A DNA stretch of 64,000 bases from Bradyrhizobium sp. CIAT3101 (GTDB taxonomy: Bacteria; Pseudomonadota; Alphaproteobacteria; Rhizobiales; Xanthobacteraceae): assembly GCF_029714945.1 (NCBI RefSeq), contig NZ_CP121634.1, forward strand, positions 7,151,001-7,215,000, written 5' to 3'. This document shows, in pieces, positions 8,337 to 21,914 of the stretch (its first letter is position 1; each line of letters begins with the position of its first letter). The notes under the pieces were generated by a model that was not told the DNA's origin, made no database searches, and saw only the letters and a program-made list of their open reading frames with translations. A program made the translations under genes and the position numbers.

Positions 8337-9173
8337 ATGTACAAGGATATTCTCGTCCACATTCCGACCGAGCGCCCGATGCGCGCCCTGATCGACGGCT
8401 CGATCTCGCTTGCGGCCAAGCTCAACGCCCACATCGACGCGGTCGCCGTTGGCTATGTCGCGGGCACGGCTGCTTATGCCATGGAGGGTGGTGCTGCCGT
8501 GGCAGCCGTGTTCGAGATGGAACGCGAGCGCGCGATGGAACGGGCCGAGGCGGCACTCGCGGTATTCAAAAGCGGAGCCGCCATCGCCGGGATTTCCTAT
8601 ACCTGCCACCCGCTCGGTGCGATCCCGGTCGATGCAGCCGCCTCGCTCGGCGAAATGGCACGGCTGCATGATCTCAGCATCGTGCTCCAGCCCGATCCGG
8701 CGCTGGCGTCGTTCGACAACGACGTGCCGGGCGAAATCCTGTTCCAGGCGGGTGGTCCGGTGTTGTTCCTTCCCCACACCTTCCGCGGGACATTCAGGGC
8801 GAAGCGGGTCGGCATCTGCTGGGATGGCAGCCGGCTTGCGAGCCGCGCGATGCGCGACGCAGCGCCATTGCTGGCACGCGCCGAGGAGATCGTGATCATT
8901 GCGATCAACGAGTCCGACACCGCTCCCGAGGAGGCTTCCGCGAGCAATCTGGCGAAACATCTGGGCCGCCGCGGCCTGTCGACGCGCACGGACAGCCTTT
9001 CGGCCACGCGCGCCAATATCCAGCCCACCATCCTGTCATTGGCGGCGGACGAGAGCCTCGATGTGCTGGTGATGGGCGGCTACGGCCATTCCCGATTGCA
9101 TGAGCGCTTTCTCGGCGGCGTCACCCGCGCCATGCTGGAAGCCATGACGGTCCCGACGCTGATGTCGCACTAG
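8337..9173 (+). CDS. Universal stress protein, UspA family (278 aa)
   Basis: Starts MYKDILVHIPTERPMRAL after GGAGG with seven-base spacing. The N-terminal half carries a degenerate Usp fold, and the C-terminal half has the ATP-binding signature VMGGYGHSRLHERFLGG followed by VTRAMLEAMTVPTLMSH, so this is a tandem double-Usp protein. Such proteins help survival in starvation or oxidative stress by an incompletely known mechanism. It is divergent from degP, with 212 bases between their starts. The long in-frame extension from 8154 lies in the intergenic region and is rejected. Confidence 0.88.
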   Translation: MYKDILVHIPTERPMRALIDGSISLAAKLNAHIDAVAVGYVAGTAAYAMEGGAAVAAVFEMERERAMERAEAALAVFKSGAAIAGISYTCHPLGAIPVDAAASLGEMARLHDLSIVLQPDPALASFDNDVPGEILFQAGGPVLFLPHTFRGTFRAKRVGICWDGSRLASRAMRDAAPLLARAEEIVIIAINESDTAPEEASASNLAKHLGRRGLSTRTDSLSATRANIQPTILSLAADESLDVLVMGGYGHSRLHERFLGGVTRAMLEAMTVPTLMSH

Positions 9174-9195
9174 CGAAGGCGGAACGGATTCACGC

Positions 9196-9408
9196 TCACG
9201 CCGCGGCGGGTCGCTCCCATGCTGCGGCTGCGATGGCGTCGTCTTCGCGTTGCGCATTGCACGCGTCGAAATGCGCCTTCAGCGCGATCTCGGCAAGATA
9301 TTCGAAATGTTCGGCCTGGCCGAGCAGCTGCCAGTTCTGGAGCGGCCGATAGGCGGCCTGCTGGCGACAGAGGGACGCCAGCGCGCGGTAGCGACGTACG
9401 TTCTCCAT
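9196..9408 (-). CDS. Small hypothetical protein, paralogue of gene at 24347 (70 aa)
   Basis: The start MENVRRYRALASLCRQQAAY follows GAGGGAGG at good spacing. The sequence continues with LQNWQLLGQAEHFEYLAEIA. It shares ENVRRYR.[AI/GI]ASL.RQ.AA.RP..[N/R]W.LL.QA with the small protein at 24347-24544, so the two are paralogues 15 kb apart. A short helical cytosolic protein; function unknown. Confidence 0.65.
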   Translation of the reverse strand: MENVRRYRALASLCRQQAAYRPLQNWQLLGQAEHFEYLAEIALKAHFDACNAQREDDAIAAAAWERPAAA

Positions 9409-9584
9409 GAGACCCTCCCTCGCATTCACACGGGCTTATTATCCTGATTTGCGTCACGCCGATGGCGGTTGTGCAAAACATTTTCTGCGTACACAGCCGG
9501 CTTAACCTTGGTTAACTCTAGGGAAACCGGACGACGCACATTGGTTCCTATCGGGCGAACTCGAGCCTGAAACTCACGATGGGT

Positions 9585-11441
9585 TTAGGCGTAACGGCGG
9601 CGTTCGACGTTGATGCCGATCAAATCGAAATAACGTTCGATCGGTTCGGGCCGGCCGATCAGATAACCCTGCATTTCCTCGCAGGCCTCGCACGCGAGGA
9701 AGGCACGCTGCGCCTCCGTCTCCACCCCTTCCGCGACGACCGGAATGTGCAGGGCGCGCGCCAGGCTCAGGACCGCACGAACGATCTCGGCCGACTTCGG
9801 CGTCGCCTCGAGATCGGAGATGAAGCTGCGGTCGATCTTGATCTTGTCGAACGGGAACGACTGGAGATAGGACAGCGACGAGTACCCGGTGCCGAAATCA
9901 TCCATCGCGATACGGATGCCGAGCGCCTTCAACCGCCGCAGCAGATTGAGCGCGCGGGCGAAATCGCCGATCAGCACGCCCTCCGTGATCTCGACCTCGA
10001 GCCGTGTCGGCGCAAGTCCCGTCTCCAACAGGATCTGGTGGATCGACCGTTCGAGGTCGCCGGTCTGGAACTGAACCGGCGACAGATTGACCGCGACCTG
10101 CAGCGGCCGCGGCCAGGACGCGGCCTCGCGGCACGCCTCGCGCAAGACCCATTCGCCGATCTGGATGATCAGCCCGTTCTCTTCGGCCAGCGGGATGAAC
10201 TGGTCCGGCTGCACGATGCCGCGGGTCGGATGATTCCAGCGCAACAGCGCCTCGAAGCCGATGATCTCGCCGTCCATCCGCGCCTGCGGCTGGAAGTAGA
10301 GCAGGAGCTCGTTCTGCTCGACGGCCTGCCGCAGATCGTGCAGCAGCAGCCTGCGATCGCGCAGTTCCCGGTCCATCTCGGATTCGAAGAAGCACACCCT
10401 GCCCCGGCCCTCGCGCTTGGCGCGATACAGCGCGGAATCGGCATTGGCGAGCAGCGTTGCCGCATCCACGCCGTCATTGGGATAGAGCGCGATGCCGACG
10501 CTGAGGCCGACATGGGAGAGATAGTCGTCAACCTCGAGCTCGTTGCCGATCGCCTCGACCAGCCGCTCGCCGATCGCAAGCACCTCTTCACGGCAGACAT
10601 CGTCCGGCATCAGGATCATGAACTCGTCGCCGCCGATGCGGGCGACGAAGGCACCATCGGCTTCCGCGGCGAGCCGCTCGGCCGCCCCGCGCATCATCAT
10701 GTCGCCGACCGGATGGCCGAACAATTCGTTGACGTCCTTGAAGCGGTCGAGATCGAGGCTGAGCACCGCGAAACCGGCCGACGCCTGCTGCGCGCGCTGC
10801 AGCCGCTCGCCCAGCGCCGCATTGAATGCGCTGCGGTTCGGCAAGTCGGTCAGCGCGTCGTGATGCGCGAGGTGGCTGATGCGCTCCTGCGTATTGACGC
10901 GCTCGGTGACGTCCTCGATCACGCCGACCAGATATTGCGGATCGCCGGCATCATCGCTGATCAGCATCTTGCGCGAATTGACGACGCGGTCGTGGCCCTT
11001 GACGCCGATCTCGAGCAGGTGCTCCTCGAGGAACATCGGCATGCCGCTGGCGACGACGCGGCGGTCCTGCTCGTTGACCATGCGGGCGACTTCAGCCGGG
11101 AAAATCTCCTCGGGCGTCCTGCCGAGCATCTGCTCGCGAGGCACGCCGTAATAGTCCTCGCCGGCGCGATTGAGCAGGATGTAGCGCGAATCCTTTGCGC
11201 ACTTCGCGAACACGGCGATCGGGATGTTCTCGACGATGGTATCGAGGAACTCCTGGGTCCGCAGCAGATCCTGCGCGACCTCATCATGCGTCTGCGCGCG
11301 TGCATCGATCATCCGCTGCCGCTCGCGATCGCTCACCTCATAGGCCGCGCTGACGAGCTCGCCCAGCCTGACGACGTCGACCTGTCCGGTTGCGTCCGTG
11401 GCGCAGCGAAGCTGCTCGGCGAACAAGCGATGCATGCTCAT
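9585..11441 (-). CDS. PAS-GGDEF-EAL cyclic-di-GMP enzyme (618 aa)
   Basis: The N-terminus is helical, then a PAS domain (LDTIVENIPIAVFAK to VGVIEDVTERVNTQ). The GGDEF domain retains RIGGDEF and the metal-binding LSLDLDRFKDVN but shows no RxxD inhibitory site before the motif. The EAL domain retains GFEALLRW, the DDFGTGYSSL loop and VVAEGVETEAQ, so a phosphodiesterase is likely and a cyclase possible. These enzymes set cyclic-di-GMP levels and thus the switch between motility and biofilm. The long open frame on the opposite strand is its shadow. Confidence 0.93.
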   Translation of the reverse strand: MSMHRLFAEQLRCATDATGQVDVVRLGELVSAAYEVSDRERQRMIDARAQTHDEVAQDLLRTQEFLDTIVENIPIAVFAKCAKDSRYILLNRAGEDYYGVPREQMLGRTPEEIFPAEVARMVNEQDRRVVASGMPMFLEEHLLEIGVKGHDRVVNSRKMLISDDAGDPQYLVGVIEDVTERVNTQERISHLAHHDALTDLPNRSAFNAALGERLQRAQQASAGFAVLSLDLDRFKDVNELFGHPVGDMMMRGAAERLAAEADGAFVARIGGDEFMILMPDDVCREEVLAIGERLVEAIGNELEVDDYLSHVGLSVGIALYPNDGVDAATLLANADSALYRAKREGRGRVCFFESEMDRELRDRRLLLHDLRQAVEQNELLLYFQPQARMDGEIIGFEALLRWNHPTRGIVQPDQFIPLAEENGLIIQIGEWVLREACREAASWPRPLQVAVNLSPVQFQTGDLERSIHQILLETGLAPTRLEVEITEGVLIGDFARALNLLRRLKALGIRIAMDDFGTGYSSLSYLQSFPFDKIKIDRSFISDLEATPKSAEIVRAVLSLARALHIPVVAEGVETEAQRAFLACEACEEMQGYLIGRPEPIERYFDLIGINVERRRYA

Positions 11442-11709
11442 GCCATCGCCTCTCGCCGCGTGCAGGCCTCATGCCTGCAGGTATCCTGGATCAGCATCCC
11501 CACGCTCTCTCGCATTCCTGAACCGGACATTGCGATGCTTCGCATTGCGTGGGTGTTAATCGAATCTTCGCCTCGGGCGCGTTGGTTACTCCGGCCTGAA
11601 ACGATTGATTGGCTTGTTCAACATTCTCCGTGGAACCCCGGAGAAATGTGGCACGCCTCGGCGCAACCGGAGCAGCGACGGCGGCATCACCGGTCTCATC
11701 ATCCGTAGT

Positions 11710-12447
11710 CTACCGGATCAACGCACTCTCTCCGACCCGCATCGGCAGCGCGGAATTATCCTGCCGTTTCGGAACCCGGCCGGATTCCGCGGCAACGCGA
11801 ATGGCCGCGATGTTGGCGGCATAATCGGCACTGCTCTTGCCGCGGAACACAGCGGAACCGGCCACCAGCGTGTCAGCCCCCGCAGCGGCGACAGCAGCCG
11901 CATTGTCACGCGTGACGCCGCCGTCGACCTCGAGCCGGATCGGCCGCTCGCCGATCATGCTTCGAATCCGCGCGATCTTCTCGAGCTGGGATTCGAGAAA
12001 CGACTGGCCGCCGAAACCCGGGTTGACCGTCATCACCAGCACGAGATCCAGACGATCGAGCACATATTCGATCGCGCTCTCGGGCGTCGCCGGACACAGG
12101 CTGACGCCGGCCTTCTTCCCGAGTGCGCGGATGGCCTGGAGCGAACGGTCGAGATGCGCCCCCGCCTCGGCATGGACGGTGATGACGTCGGCGCCCGCCT
12201 TCGCGAACGCCTCCAGATAGAGATCGACAGGCGCGATCATCAGATGCACGTCAAACACCTTCTTCGTCACCGGCCGGATCGCCTTGATGACATCTGCGCC
12301 AAAGCTGATGTTCGGCACGAAGTGGCCGTCCATGACGTCGCAATGGATCCAGTCCGCGCCGGCCGCATCGATTGCCGCGATCTCGTCGCCGAGGCGGGCG
12401 AAATCCGCCGCCAGGATCGAGGGGGCGATCACGATCTCCTTGGTCAT
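11710..12447 (-). CDS. rpe: Ribulose-phosphate 3-epimerase, last gene of cbb operon (245 aa)
   Basis: Interconverts ribulose-5-phosphate and xylulose-5-phosphate in the regenerative part of the Calvin cycle. It carries [16 protein letters not shown], the metal and catalytic motif [21 protein letters not shown], the loop [12 protein letters not shown] and LEVDGGVT. Its start overlaps the cbbX stop as ATGA, showing translational coupling. The C-terminus is about 20 residues longer than in E. coli Rpe. It is the operon copy, often called cbbE. Confidence 0.95.
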   Translation of the reverse strand: MTKEIVIAPSILAADFARLGDEIAAIDAAGADWIHCDVMDGHFVPNISFGADVIKAIRPVTKKVFDVHLMIAPVDLYLEAFAKAGADVITVHAEAGAHLDRSLQAIRALGKKAGVSLCPATPESAIEYVLDRLDLVLVMTVNPGFGGQSFLESQLEKIARIRSMIGERPIRLEVDGGVTRDNAAAVAAAGADTLVAGSAVFRGKSSADYAANIAAIRVAAESGRVPKRQDNSALPMRVGESALIR

Positions 12448-13376
12448 GGTTTTGCACTCCGCGCATCGGCCCCGCCGCTGAAGACACGGCTCGCCAGGAC
12501 GTCCATGGGATCGATCGTCTCGAGGTCGGCGACGTCGAGCATGCGATTGAGATCCGACACCAGGCGATCGGCTTGCCGCAGGCGAATGCGATCGACCGCG
12601 TTGCGGATCGAGCGCGCGTTGGAGAAGAACGGCTGGGTCCGGCGCAGCGCAATGTATTTCTCGAACGCCTCGCGCGCCGCAGCCGAAAAGCGATAGCCGC
12701 GTTCCTTCAACATCAGCTCGGCGATGACCAGCAGCTCGGCTTCCGCATAATCCGGAAATTCGATGTGATGGGCGATGCGCGAGCGGAAGCCGGGATTGGA
12801 GGCAAAGAAGCTCGTCATGCGCTCGCCATACCCGGCGAGGATCACCACGAGGTCCTCGCGCTGGTTCTCCATCACCTGGAGCAGGATCTCGATCGCCTCC
12901 TGGCCGTAGTCGCGTTCGTTGTCGGGCCGGTGCAGGTAATAGGCCTCGTCGATGAAGAGCACGCCGCCCATCGCCTTCTTCAGGATCTCCTTCGTCTTCG
13001 GCGCGGTGTGGCCGATATATTGCCCGACGAGATCGTCGCGTGTCACCGAGATCACCTGTCCGCGCCGCACGAAACCAAGGCCATGGAGGATCTTTGCCAT
13101 GCGCAACGCCACAGTGGTCTTGCCGGTGCCGGGATTGCCGGTGAACGACATGTGCAGCGTCGGTGGCGCCGAAGCGAGGCCGGCGCGCTGGCGGATACGC
13201 TCGATCAGCAGGAGCGACGCGATCTGGCGCACCCGGCTCTTGACCGGCTTCAGACCGATCAGCTCCTGCTCGAGCTGTTGCAGCGTGTCGGTGATCCCGG
13301 CCGCTTCGGCCTCCTTGCGAAGATCGAATTGGGTCTCACCGCCTTCGGCGGCTGCTGCATGGGGAACGTCGAGCAT
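12444..13376 (-). CDS. cbbX: Red-type RuBisCO activase CbbX (310 aa)
   Basis: An AAA+ ATPase with Walker [13 protein letters not shown], Walker [12 protein letters not shown] and arginine-finger region [11 protein letters not shown]. CbbX threads the C-terminus of the red-type RuBisCO large subunit to release inhibitory sugar phosphates. The start at 13376 ([13 protein letters not shown]) follows GAGG; the open frame continues upstream but is antisense-like Arg/Ser sequence. It is separated from cbbS by 97 bases that hold a strong hairpin, and overlaps rpe by four bases. Confidence 0.95.
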   Translation of the reverse strand: MLDVPHAAAAEGGETQFDLRKEAEAAGITDTLQQLEQELIGLKPVKSRVRQIASLLLIERIRQRAGLASAPPTLHMSFTGNPGTGKTTVALRMAKILHGLGFVRRGQVISVTRDDLVGQYIGHTAPKTKEILKKAMGGVLFIDEAYYLHRPDNERDYGQEAIEILLQVMENQREDLVVILAGYGERMTSFFASNPGFRSRIAHHIEFPDYAEAELLVIAELMLKERGYRFSAAAREAFEKYIALRRTQPFFSNARSIRNAVDRIRLRQADRLVSDLNRMLDVADLETIDPMDVLASRVFSGGADARSAKP

Positions 13377-13395
13377 GGGCACCTCGAAGAAAAGA

Positions 13396-13422
13396 GCTTC
13401 GCCGCGGGGGGAGCGGCGAAGC
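13396..13422 (-). terminator. Hairpin between cbbS and cbbX (partial terminator or mRNA stabiliser)
   Basis: GCTTCGCCGC and GCGGCGAAGC form a perfect 10-base-pair stem with a seven-base loop. On the transcribed strand it is followed by TCTTTTCTTC, a weak U tract. A second smaller hairpin (GGAGCA/TGCTCC) lies at 13441-13457. Confidence 0.65.
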
Positions 13423-13473
13423 AGTGGCCGCCAAGGAAACGGAGCAGGGAGTGCTCCGTGCGGAAGGGAGAGG

Positions 13474-13881
13474 CTATTGCGAGGCGTGGGCGACAGGCTT
13501 GCGCACGGTGGTGTAGCGGATCGCGCGGCCGCCGACCTCCTGCCGCACCAGCTCGAACTCGGCTTCCTGCGGCGGACGGTTGACGAGGAAGGAGATCCGC
13601 ACCGATTCCCAGCCGTGGCTCGAGTCGAAGCCGCTGACACGGATGTAGCGGTCGCCGTACACCCTGCGGCATTCGGCCAACTCCATCATCACGCCGGCGG
13701 CGTCCTGGAGATCGAACATCGGCAGGCCCCACATCTCCCAATAAGTGCTGCGGGGATGCGGGTCGTCGGTGAACTCGATGTTCACCGCCCAGCCGTTGGC
13801 AAGACAGTACTGCACCTGCTTATAGATCTGGTCGTCAGTCAGATCGGGCAGGAACGAGAAGCAGCCCTGGGTCAGTTTCAT
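13474..13881 (-). CDS. cbbS: RuBisCO small subunit, form IC (135 aa)
   Basis: [19 protein letters not shown] is the usual start of red-type small subunits, followed by [20 protein letters not shown] and [16 protein letters not shown]. The C-terminal extension [20 protein letters not shown], which forms the central beta-barrel in red-type enzymes, is present. The gene lies 11 bases after cbbL, so the subunits are made together. Confidence 0.96.
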   Translation of the reverse strand: MKLTQGCFSFLPDLTDDQIYKQVQYCLANGWAVNIEFTDDPHPRSTYWEMWGLPMFDLQDAAGVMMELAECRRVYGDRYIRVSGFDSSHGWESVRISFLVNRPPQEAEFELVRQEVGGRAIRYTTVRKPVAHASQ

Positions 13882-13892
13882 ATTCTTTCTCC

Positions 13893-16470
<2,578 letters not shown>

Positions 16471-16484
16471 GAAGAGTCCTCCTG

Positions 16485-18506
<2,022 letters not shown>

Positions 18507-18519
18507 CAGATCCTCCTTT

Positions 18520-19395
18520 TCACTTCAAGCTGCGCTTGCGCTCGATCAACTGCATGATCAGCGGCGTCAGGATGAGCTGCATCGCCAGATCGAGCTTTGC
18601 GCCCGGACACACGATGGAGTTCGCACGGGACATCCAGCTCTGCGGCAGCATCGACAGCAGATAGGGGAAGTCGATCCCGCGCGGATTCTTGAAACGGATC
18701 ACGACCATCGATTCGTCCGGCGTCGGGATCCAGCGCGCGATGAACGGATTTGAGGTGTCCACCGTCGGCACGCGCTGGAAGTTGATGTCGGTCTCGGTGA
18801 ATTGCGGGCAGATGTAGTGGATGTAATCCGGCATCCGCCGCAAAATGGTGTCGGTGACGGCTTCGGTCGAATATCCACGCGCGCTGCGGTCGCGGTGCAG
18901 CTTCTGGATCCATTCGAGATTGATGACGGGGACGACGCCGATCTTCAGGTCCGCGTAGCGCGCGACGTTGACCCGGTCGGTGACCACGGCGCCGTGCAGG
19001 CCTTCGTAGAACAGCAGGTCGGAATTCTCCGGGAGCTGTTTCCACTCGGTGAAGGTGCCGGGCGCCGCACCGTGCAGCGCGGACTCCTCGGCGTCGTGGA
19101 CGTAGTGCCGCGTCGTCGCGGTGCCGGTCTCGCCATAGTCGCGGAAGGCACGCTCAAGCTCCTCGAACAGGTTGGTGTCCGGGCTGAAATGGCTAAAGTG
19201 CTTGTTGCCGCGCTCGGCCTCCTGCGCCATGCGCACGCGCATCTCGGCGCGGTCATAACGATGGAATGCGTCGCCTTCGATGTAGACGGCGTTGACCTTC
19301 TCGCGGAAGAAGATCTGTTCGAACGTCTTCTTGACCGATGTCGTACCCGCGCCGGACGAACCGGTGATGGAGATGATCGGATGCTTCCTGGACAT
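18520..19395 (-). CDS. cbbP: Phosphoribulokinase (291 aa)
   Basis: Phosphorylates ribulose-5-phosphate to the RuBisCO substrate. P-loop [17 protein letters not shown] is at the N-terminus, with the catalytic and substrate region [15 protein letters not shown] and [20 protein letters not shown]. Its 291 residues match the bacterial octameric class, which is allosterically activated by NADH. Twelve bases separate it from cbbF. Confidence 0.97.
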   Translation of the reverse strand: MSRKHPIISITGSSGAGTTSVKKTFEQIFFREKVNAVYIEGDAFHRYDRAEMRVRMAQEAERGNKHFSHFSPDTNLFEELERAFRDYGETGTATTRHYVHDAEESALHGAAPGTFTEWKQLPENSDLLFYEGLHGAVVTDRVNVARYADLKIGVVPVINLEWIQKLHRDRSARGYSTEAVTDTILRRMPDYIHYICPQFTETDINFQRVPTVDTSNPFIARWIPTPDESMVVIRFKNPRGIDFPYLLSMLPQSWMSRANSIVCPGAKLDLAMQLILTPLIMQLIERKRSLK

Positions 19396-19407
19396 AGGTC
19401 ACCTCGC

Positions 19408-20445
19408 TCAGAGCCGGAAGAAGCCGCGCCGCGCGAACAGTGGCGCGGAGACACTGGCAACCAGCAGCGGATCGCAGTGCAGTTCGGCGACACGCCGCAC
19501 TTCGTTGCTGGAGCCCATGACCAGCGGCACGCGCTGGTGCAGGTTTTGCGCTGAGAGATCGAGGATGCGCTCGCGCCCGGTTGAGGCCGAACCGCCGGCC
19601 TGCTCGATGATCATCGCCATCGGGTGCGCCTCGTAGACGAGGCGCAGGCGGCCATCGCCATAGCCGGGCCGCGCGTCGGAGGGATAGAGGAACACGCCGC
19701 CGCGCGTGAGGATGCGATAGGTTTCCGCGACCAGCGAGCCGATCCAGCGCATGTTGAAATTGTGGTTGGCGGGCCCGTCAACGCCGGCGAGGCATTCATC
19801 GATGAAGGCGCGCACCGGCGGCTCCCAATGGCGGCGATTGGAGATGTTGATCGCGAACTCCTCGCAGGCCTCGGAGATCTGCACGGCGCTGCGCGCGAGA
19901 CGGAAGCAGCCGGCCTTACGGTCGAGCGTGAAGATGTCGACGCCGTCGCCGAGCGTCAGCACCAGCGAGGTCTGCGGGCCGTAGGTGACGAAGCCCGCGG
20001 CGAATTGCGCAGAGCCGCGCTGATGGAAGGCGAGACCGAGGTCGTCCGGCGCGGGCAAGATCGAGAAGATCGTCCCGACCGTCATGTTGAGGTCGATGTT
20101 GGAGGATCCGTCGAGCGGATCGATCGCGACGCAGATCCTGGCCTCGCGGTCGCCAATCTGAGGCTCGCGCATCTCTTCAGACGCCAGGGCCGCGATCGGC
20201 AGCTTGCCGAGGCAGCGACGCAGGATCGCATCCGCCTGCACGTCGAGGTTACGCTGGACATCGCCGTCGCTGTTGCGGCCGGTGGTCAGGCCCGAGGCGT
20301 CCGCAAGATCACCGGTGGCGATGAGATCGGCGATCTCGATCGCGGCCGCCGCGATGGCGTCGACTGCGGCCGCCACGGCGAGCGCATGCGGCGCCGTCTC
20401 GGAGTGGCGTTGAAGGTGGTCGTCCAGCCTGAGTTGCCCGGTCAT
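19408..20445 (-). CDS. cbbF: Fructose-1,6-bisphosphatase class I, first gene of cbb operon (345 aa)
   Basis: Hydrolyses fructose-1,6-bisphosphate and probably sedoheptulose-1,7-bisphosphate in the cycle. The metal motif [20 protein letters not shown] is intact, and [20 protein letters not shown] contains the substrate-binding region. The ATG at 20445 ([14 protein letters not shown]) follows AGGGGA; an in-frame GTG at 20472 is less likely. First gene of the operon, divergent from cbbR. Confidence 0.95.
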   Translation of the reverse strand: MTGQLRLDDHLQRHSETAPHALAVAAAVDAIAAAAIEIADLIATGDLADASGLTTGRNSDGDVQRNLDVQADAILRRCLGKLPIAALASEEMREPQIGDREARICVAIDPLDGSSNIDLNMTVGTIFSILPAPDDLGLAFHQRGSAQFAAGFVTYGPQTSLVLTLGDGVDIFTLDRKAGCFRLARSAVQISEACEEFAINISNRRHWEPPVRAFIDECLAGVDGPANHNFNMRWIGSLVAETYRILTRGGVFLYPSDARPGYGDGRLRLVYEAHPMAMIIEQAGGSASTGRERILDLSAQNLHQRVPLVMGSSNEVRRVAELHCDPLLVASVSAPLFARRGFFRL

Positions 20446-20565
20446 CTGCGTCCATCCCCTTGTGGGCGCCACATCCAGTTCCCTCCCCGATGGAGGCAGG
20501 TCGCGGTCGTTCCCAGCACGAGGAGATTGACAGGGCCGGCTTAATAAGGAAAATTTCTATTCATA
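20446..20565. promoter_or_regulatory. cbbF-cbbR divergent control region with LysR-type operator
   Basis: The AT-rich block TTAATAAGGAAAATTTCTAT (20541-20560), followed by TCATAA, stands out in a GC-rich region and has the dyad and TNA spacing expected of a CbbR site. A second AT-rich dyad, AAGAATTTTCTT, lies at about 20576 inside the start of cbbR. CbbR normally binds here and activates the operon in response to metabolites such as RuBP or NADPH. Confidence 0.65.
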
Positions 20566-21543
20566 ATGAGCGCCAAAGAATTTTCTTATAATGGCCCTGG
20601 CCATGCGGCGACCCAGCTCCGGCATCTGACCATCCGGCAGTTGCGCTCGCTCGCGGCGCTTTCGGCCAAGGGCAGCGTCACCGCCGCCTCGACCCAGCTC
20701 GGGCTGACCCAGCCGGCCGTGACCCAGCAGCTGCGGCAGCTTCAGGACCTCGCTGGCCTGCCGCTGGTGCAGCGGACCGGCGACGGCATGCTGCTGACGG
20801 AGGCAGGTCGCGAGGTGCTGGCGCTCGCCGAGCGCGTCGAGGCCGCGATCACGGACTGCCAGGGCGCGCTCGATCTGCTCGCGGGCAAGACCGGCGGCAC
20901 GGTGCATCTCGGTGCGGTCTCGACCGCGAAATATTTCGTGCCGCACGCGATCGCGGCCTTCTCCAAGCGCTCACCGAAGATCGAGATCAAGCTGACCGTC
21001 GGCAATCGCGAGGAGATTCGCGAGGCCATGCACGGCTACGACCTCGATTTCGCGGTGATGGGTCGGCCACCGGCCGACGTCAGCGTCGATGTGCGTCAGC
21101 TCGGGCGCAATCCGCACATCATCGTCGCGCGCAAGGGGCACTGGCTGGAGAAGGATTCAGGCCTCAGCCTGACCGATCTCGTGCACGAGACCTTCCTCAC
21201 CCGCGAGCCCGGCTCGGGCACACGCACGCTGATGGAGGGGATGTTCCAGAAGTCCGATCTGGAGCCGATCATCGGCATGGAGATGAGCAGCAACGAGACC
21301 ATCAAGCAGGCGGTGATCGCGGGTCTCGGCATCGCCTTCATCTCGGCGCACACGGTGGCGCATGAGCTCGCCGAGGGGCGATTGATCGTGCTCGATGTCG
21401 CGGGTCTTCCGATCGTCCGGCAATGGTACGTGATCCGCCGCAGCGACAAGGTGCTGCTGCCGCCGGCGCAGGCGATGTTCGATTTCCTCGGCTCAGAAGG
21501 CGCGAACTATCTGCCCGAAGTGCCCGATTTCGGCGAGCGGTAG
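20566..21543 (+). CDS. cbbR: LysR-type activator of the cbb operon, CbbR (325 aa)
   Basis: The N-terminal winged helix-turn-helix (LRHLTIRQLRSLAALSAKGS, then LGLTQPAVTQQLRQLQDL) is followed by the two-lobed effector-binding domain (VHLGAVSTAKYFVPHAIAAF, VIAGLGIAFISAHTVAHEL). The sequence and its position divergent to cbbF identify CbbR. The N-terminus is about 18 residues longer than usual for LysR proteins and contains AT-rich operator-like DNA; no later in-frame start precedes the helix-turn-helix, so 20566 is kept. Confidence 0.95.
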   Translation: MSAKEFSYNGPGHAATQLRHLTIRQLRSLAALSAKGSVTAASTQLGLTQPAVTQQLRQLQDLAGLPLVQRTGDGMLLTEAGREVLALAERVEAAITDCQGALDLLAGKTGGTVHLGAVSTAKYFVPHAIAAFSKRSPKIEIKLTVGNREEIREAMHGYDLDFAVMGRPPADVSVDVRQLGRNPHIIVARKGHWLEKDSGLSLTDLVHETFLTREPGSGTRTLMEGMFQKSDLEPIIGMEMSSNETIKQAVIAGLGIAFISAHTVAHELAEGRLIVLDVAGLPIVRQWYVIRRSDKVLLPPAQAMFDFLGSEGANYLPEVPDFGER

Positions 21544-21552
21544 CGCGGCCGC

Positions 21553-21645
21553 TCAGGCCATCAGCTTCATCGCGACCGTCGCCGCCAGAACGACGATGAT
21601 CTGGAGCAGGCGCTCTGTCGTGAAGATGCGGTTGAAGGTGGTCAT
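21553..21645 (-). CDS. Single-pass membrane microprotein (30 aa)
   Basis: MTTFNRIFTTERLLQIIVVL plus AATVAMKLMA encodes one transmembrane helix with a basic N-terminus. A GGGGG run stands eight bases before the ATG. It converges on cbbR with a 9-base gap between the stops. Size and topology suit a small regulatory membrane peptide, but expression is unproven. Confidence 0.45.
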   Translation of the reverse strand: MTTFNRIFTTERLLQIIVVLAATVAMKLMA

Positions 21646-21754
21646 CGCTCGCCCCCGGCGGTCGTAGAGATCCGGGCCAGTTGCTAGCACACACGGCCGG
21701 CAGCGTAACTCCGTAGTCGTCACGGGTTCTGCGCGCACAGGGGATCGTTGGAAC

Positions 21755-21768
21755 TCGAAATGTTTCGA
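21755..21768. promoter_or_regulatory. Palindrome TCGAAA-N2-TTTCGA upstream of siderophore receptor
   Basis: TCGAAATGTTTCGA lies about 150 bases before the TonB-dependent receptor start. Its size and dyad resemble iron-response operators (Irr/Fur-type) of rhizobia. The match to any specific consensus is approximate. Confidence 0.35.
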
Positions 21769-21914
21769 ACGATTCAAATCTGGTGTCCCGGAATTGCTGA
21801 ACGCCCAACGTGTTCATGCACGCAGTGACTTCGCGTGCACGGATGAGTCTTGCCCCGCATCCGGCCGCATCCTTGGGGAATCCGGGCGAGCTTTGAAGTG
21901 CAAGGGAGGGCGCG

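Noticed and set aside
9579..11708. Long plus-strand open frame of 709 codons
   Set aside because: It is the antisense shadow of the GGDEF-EAL gene; composition is Arg/Asp/His-rich without any domain, while the minus strand has complete catalytic motifs.
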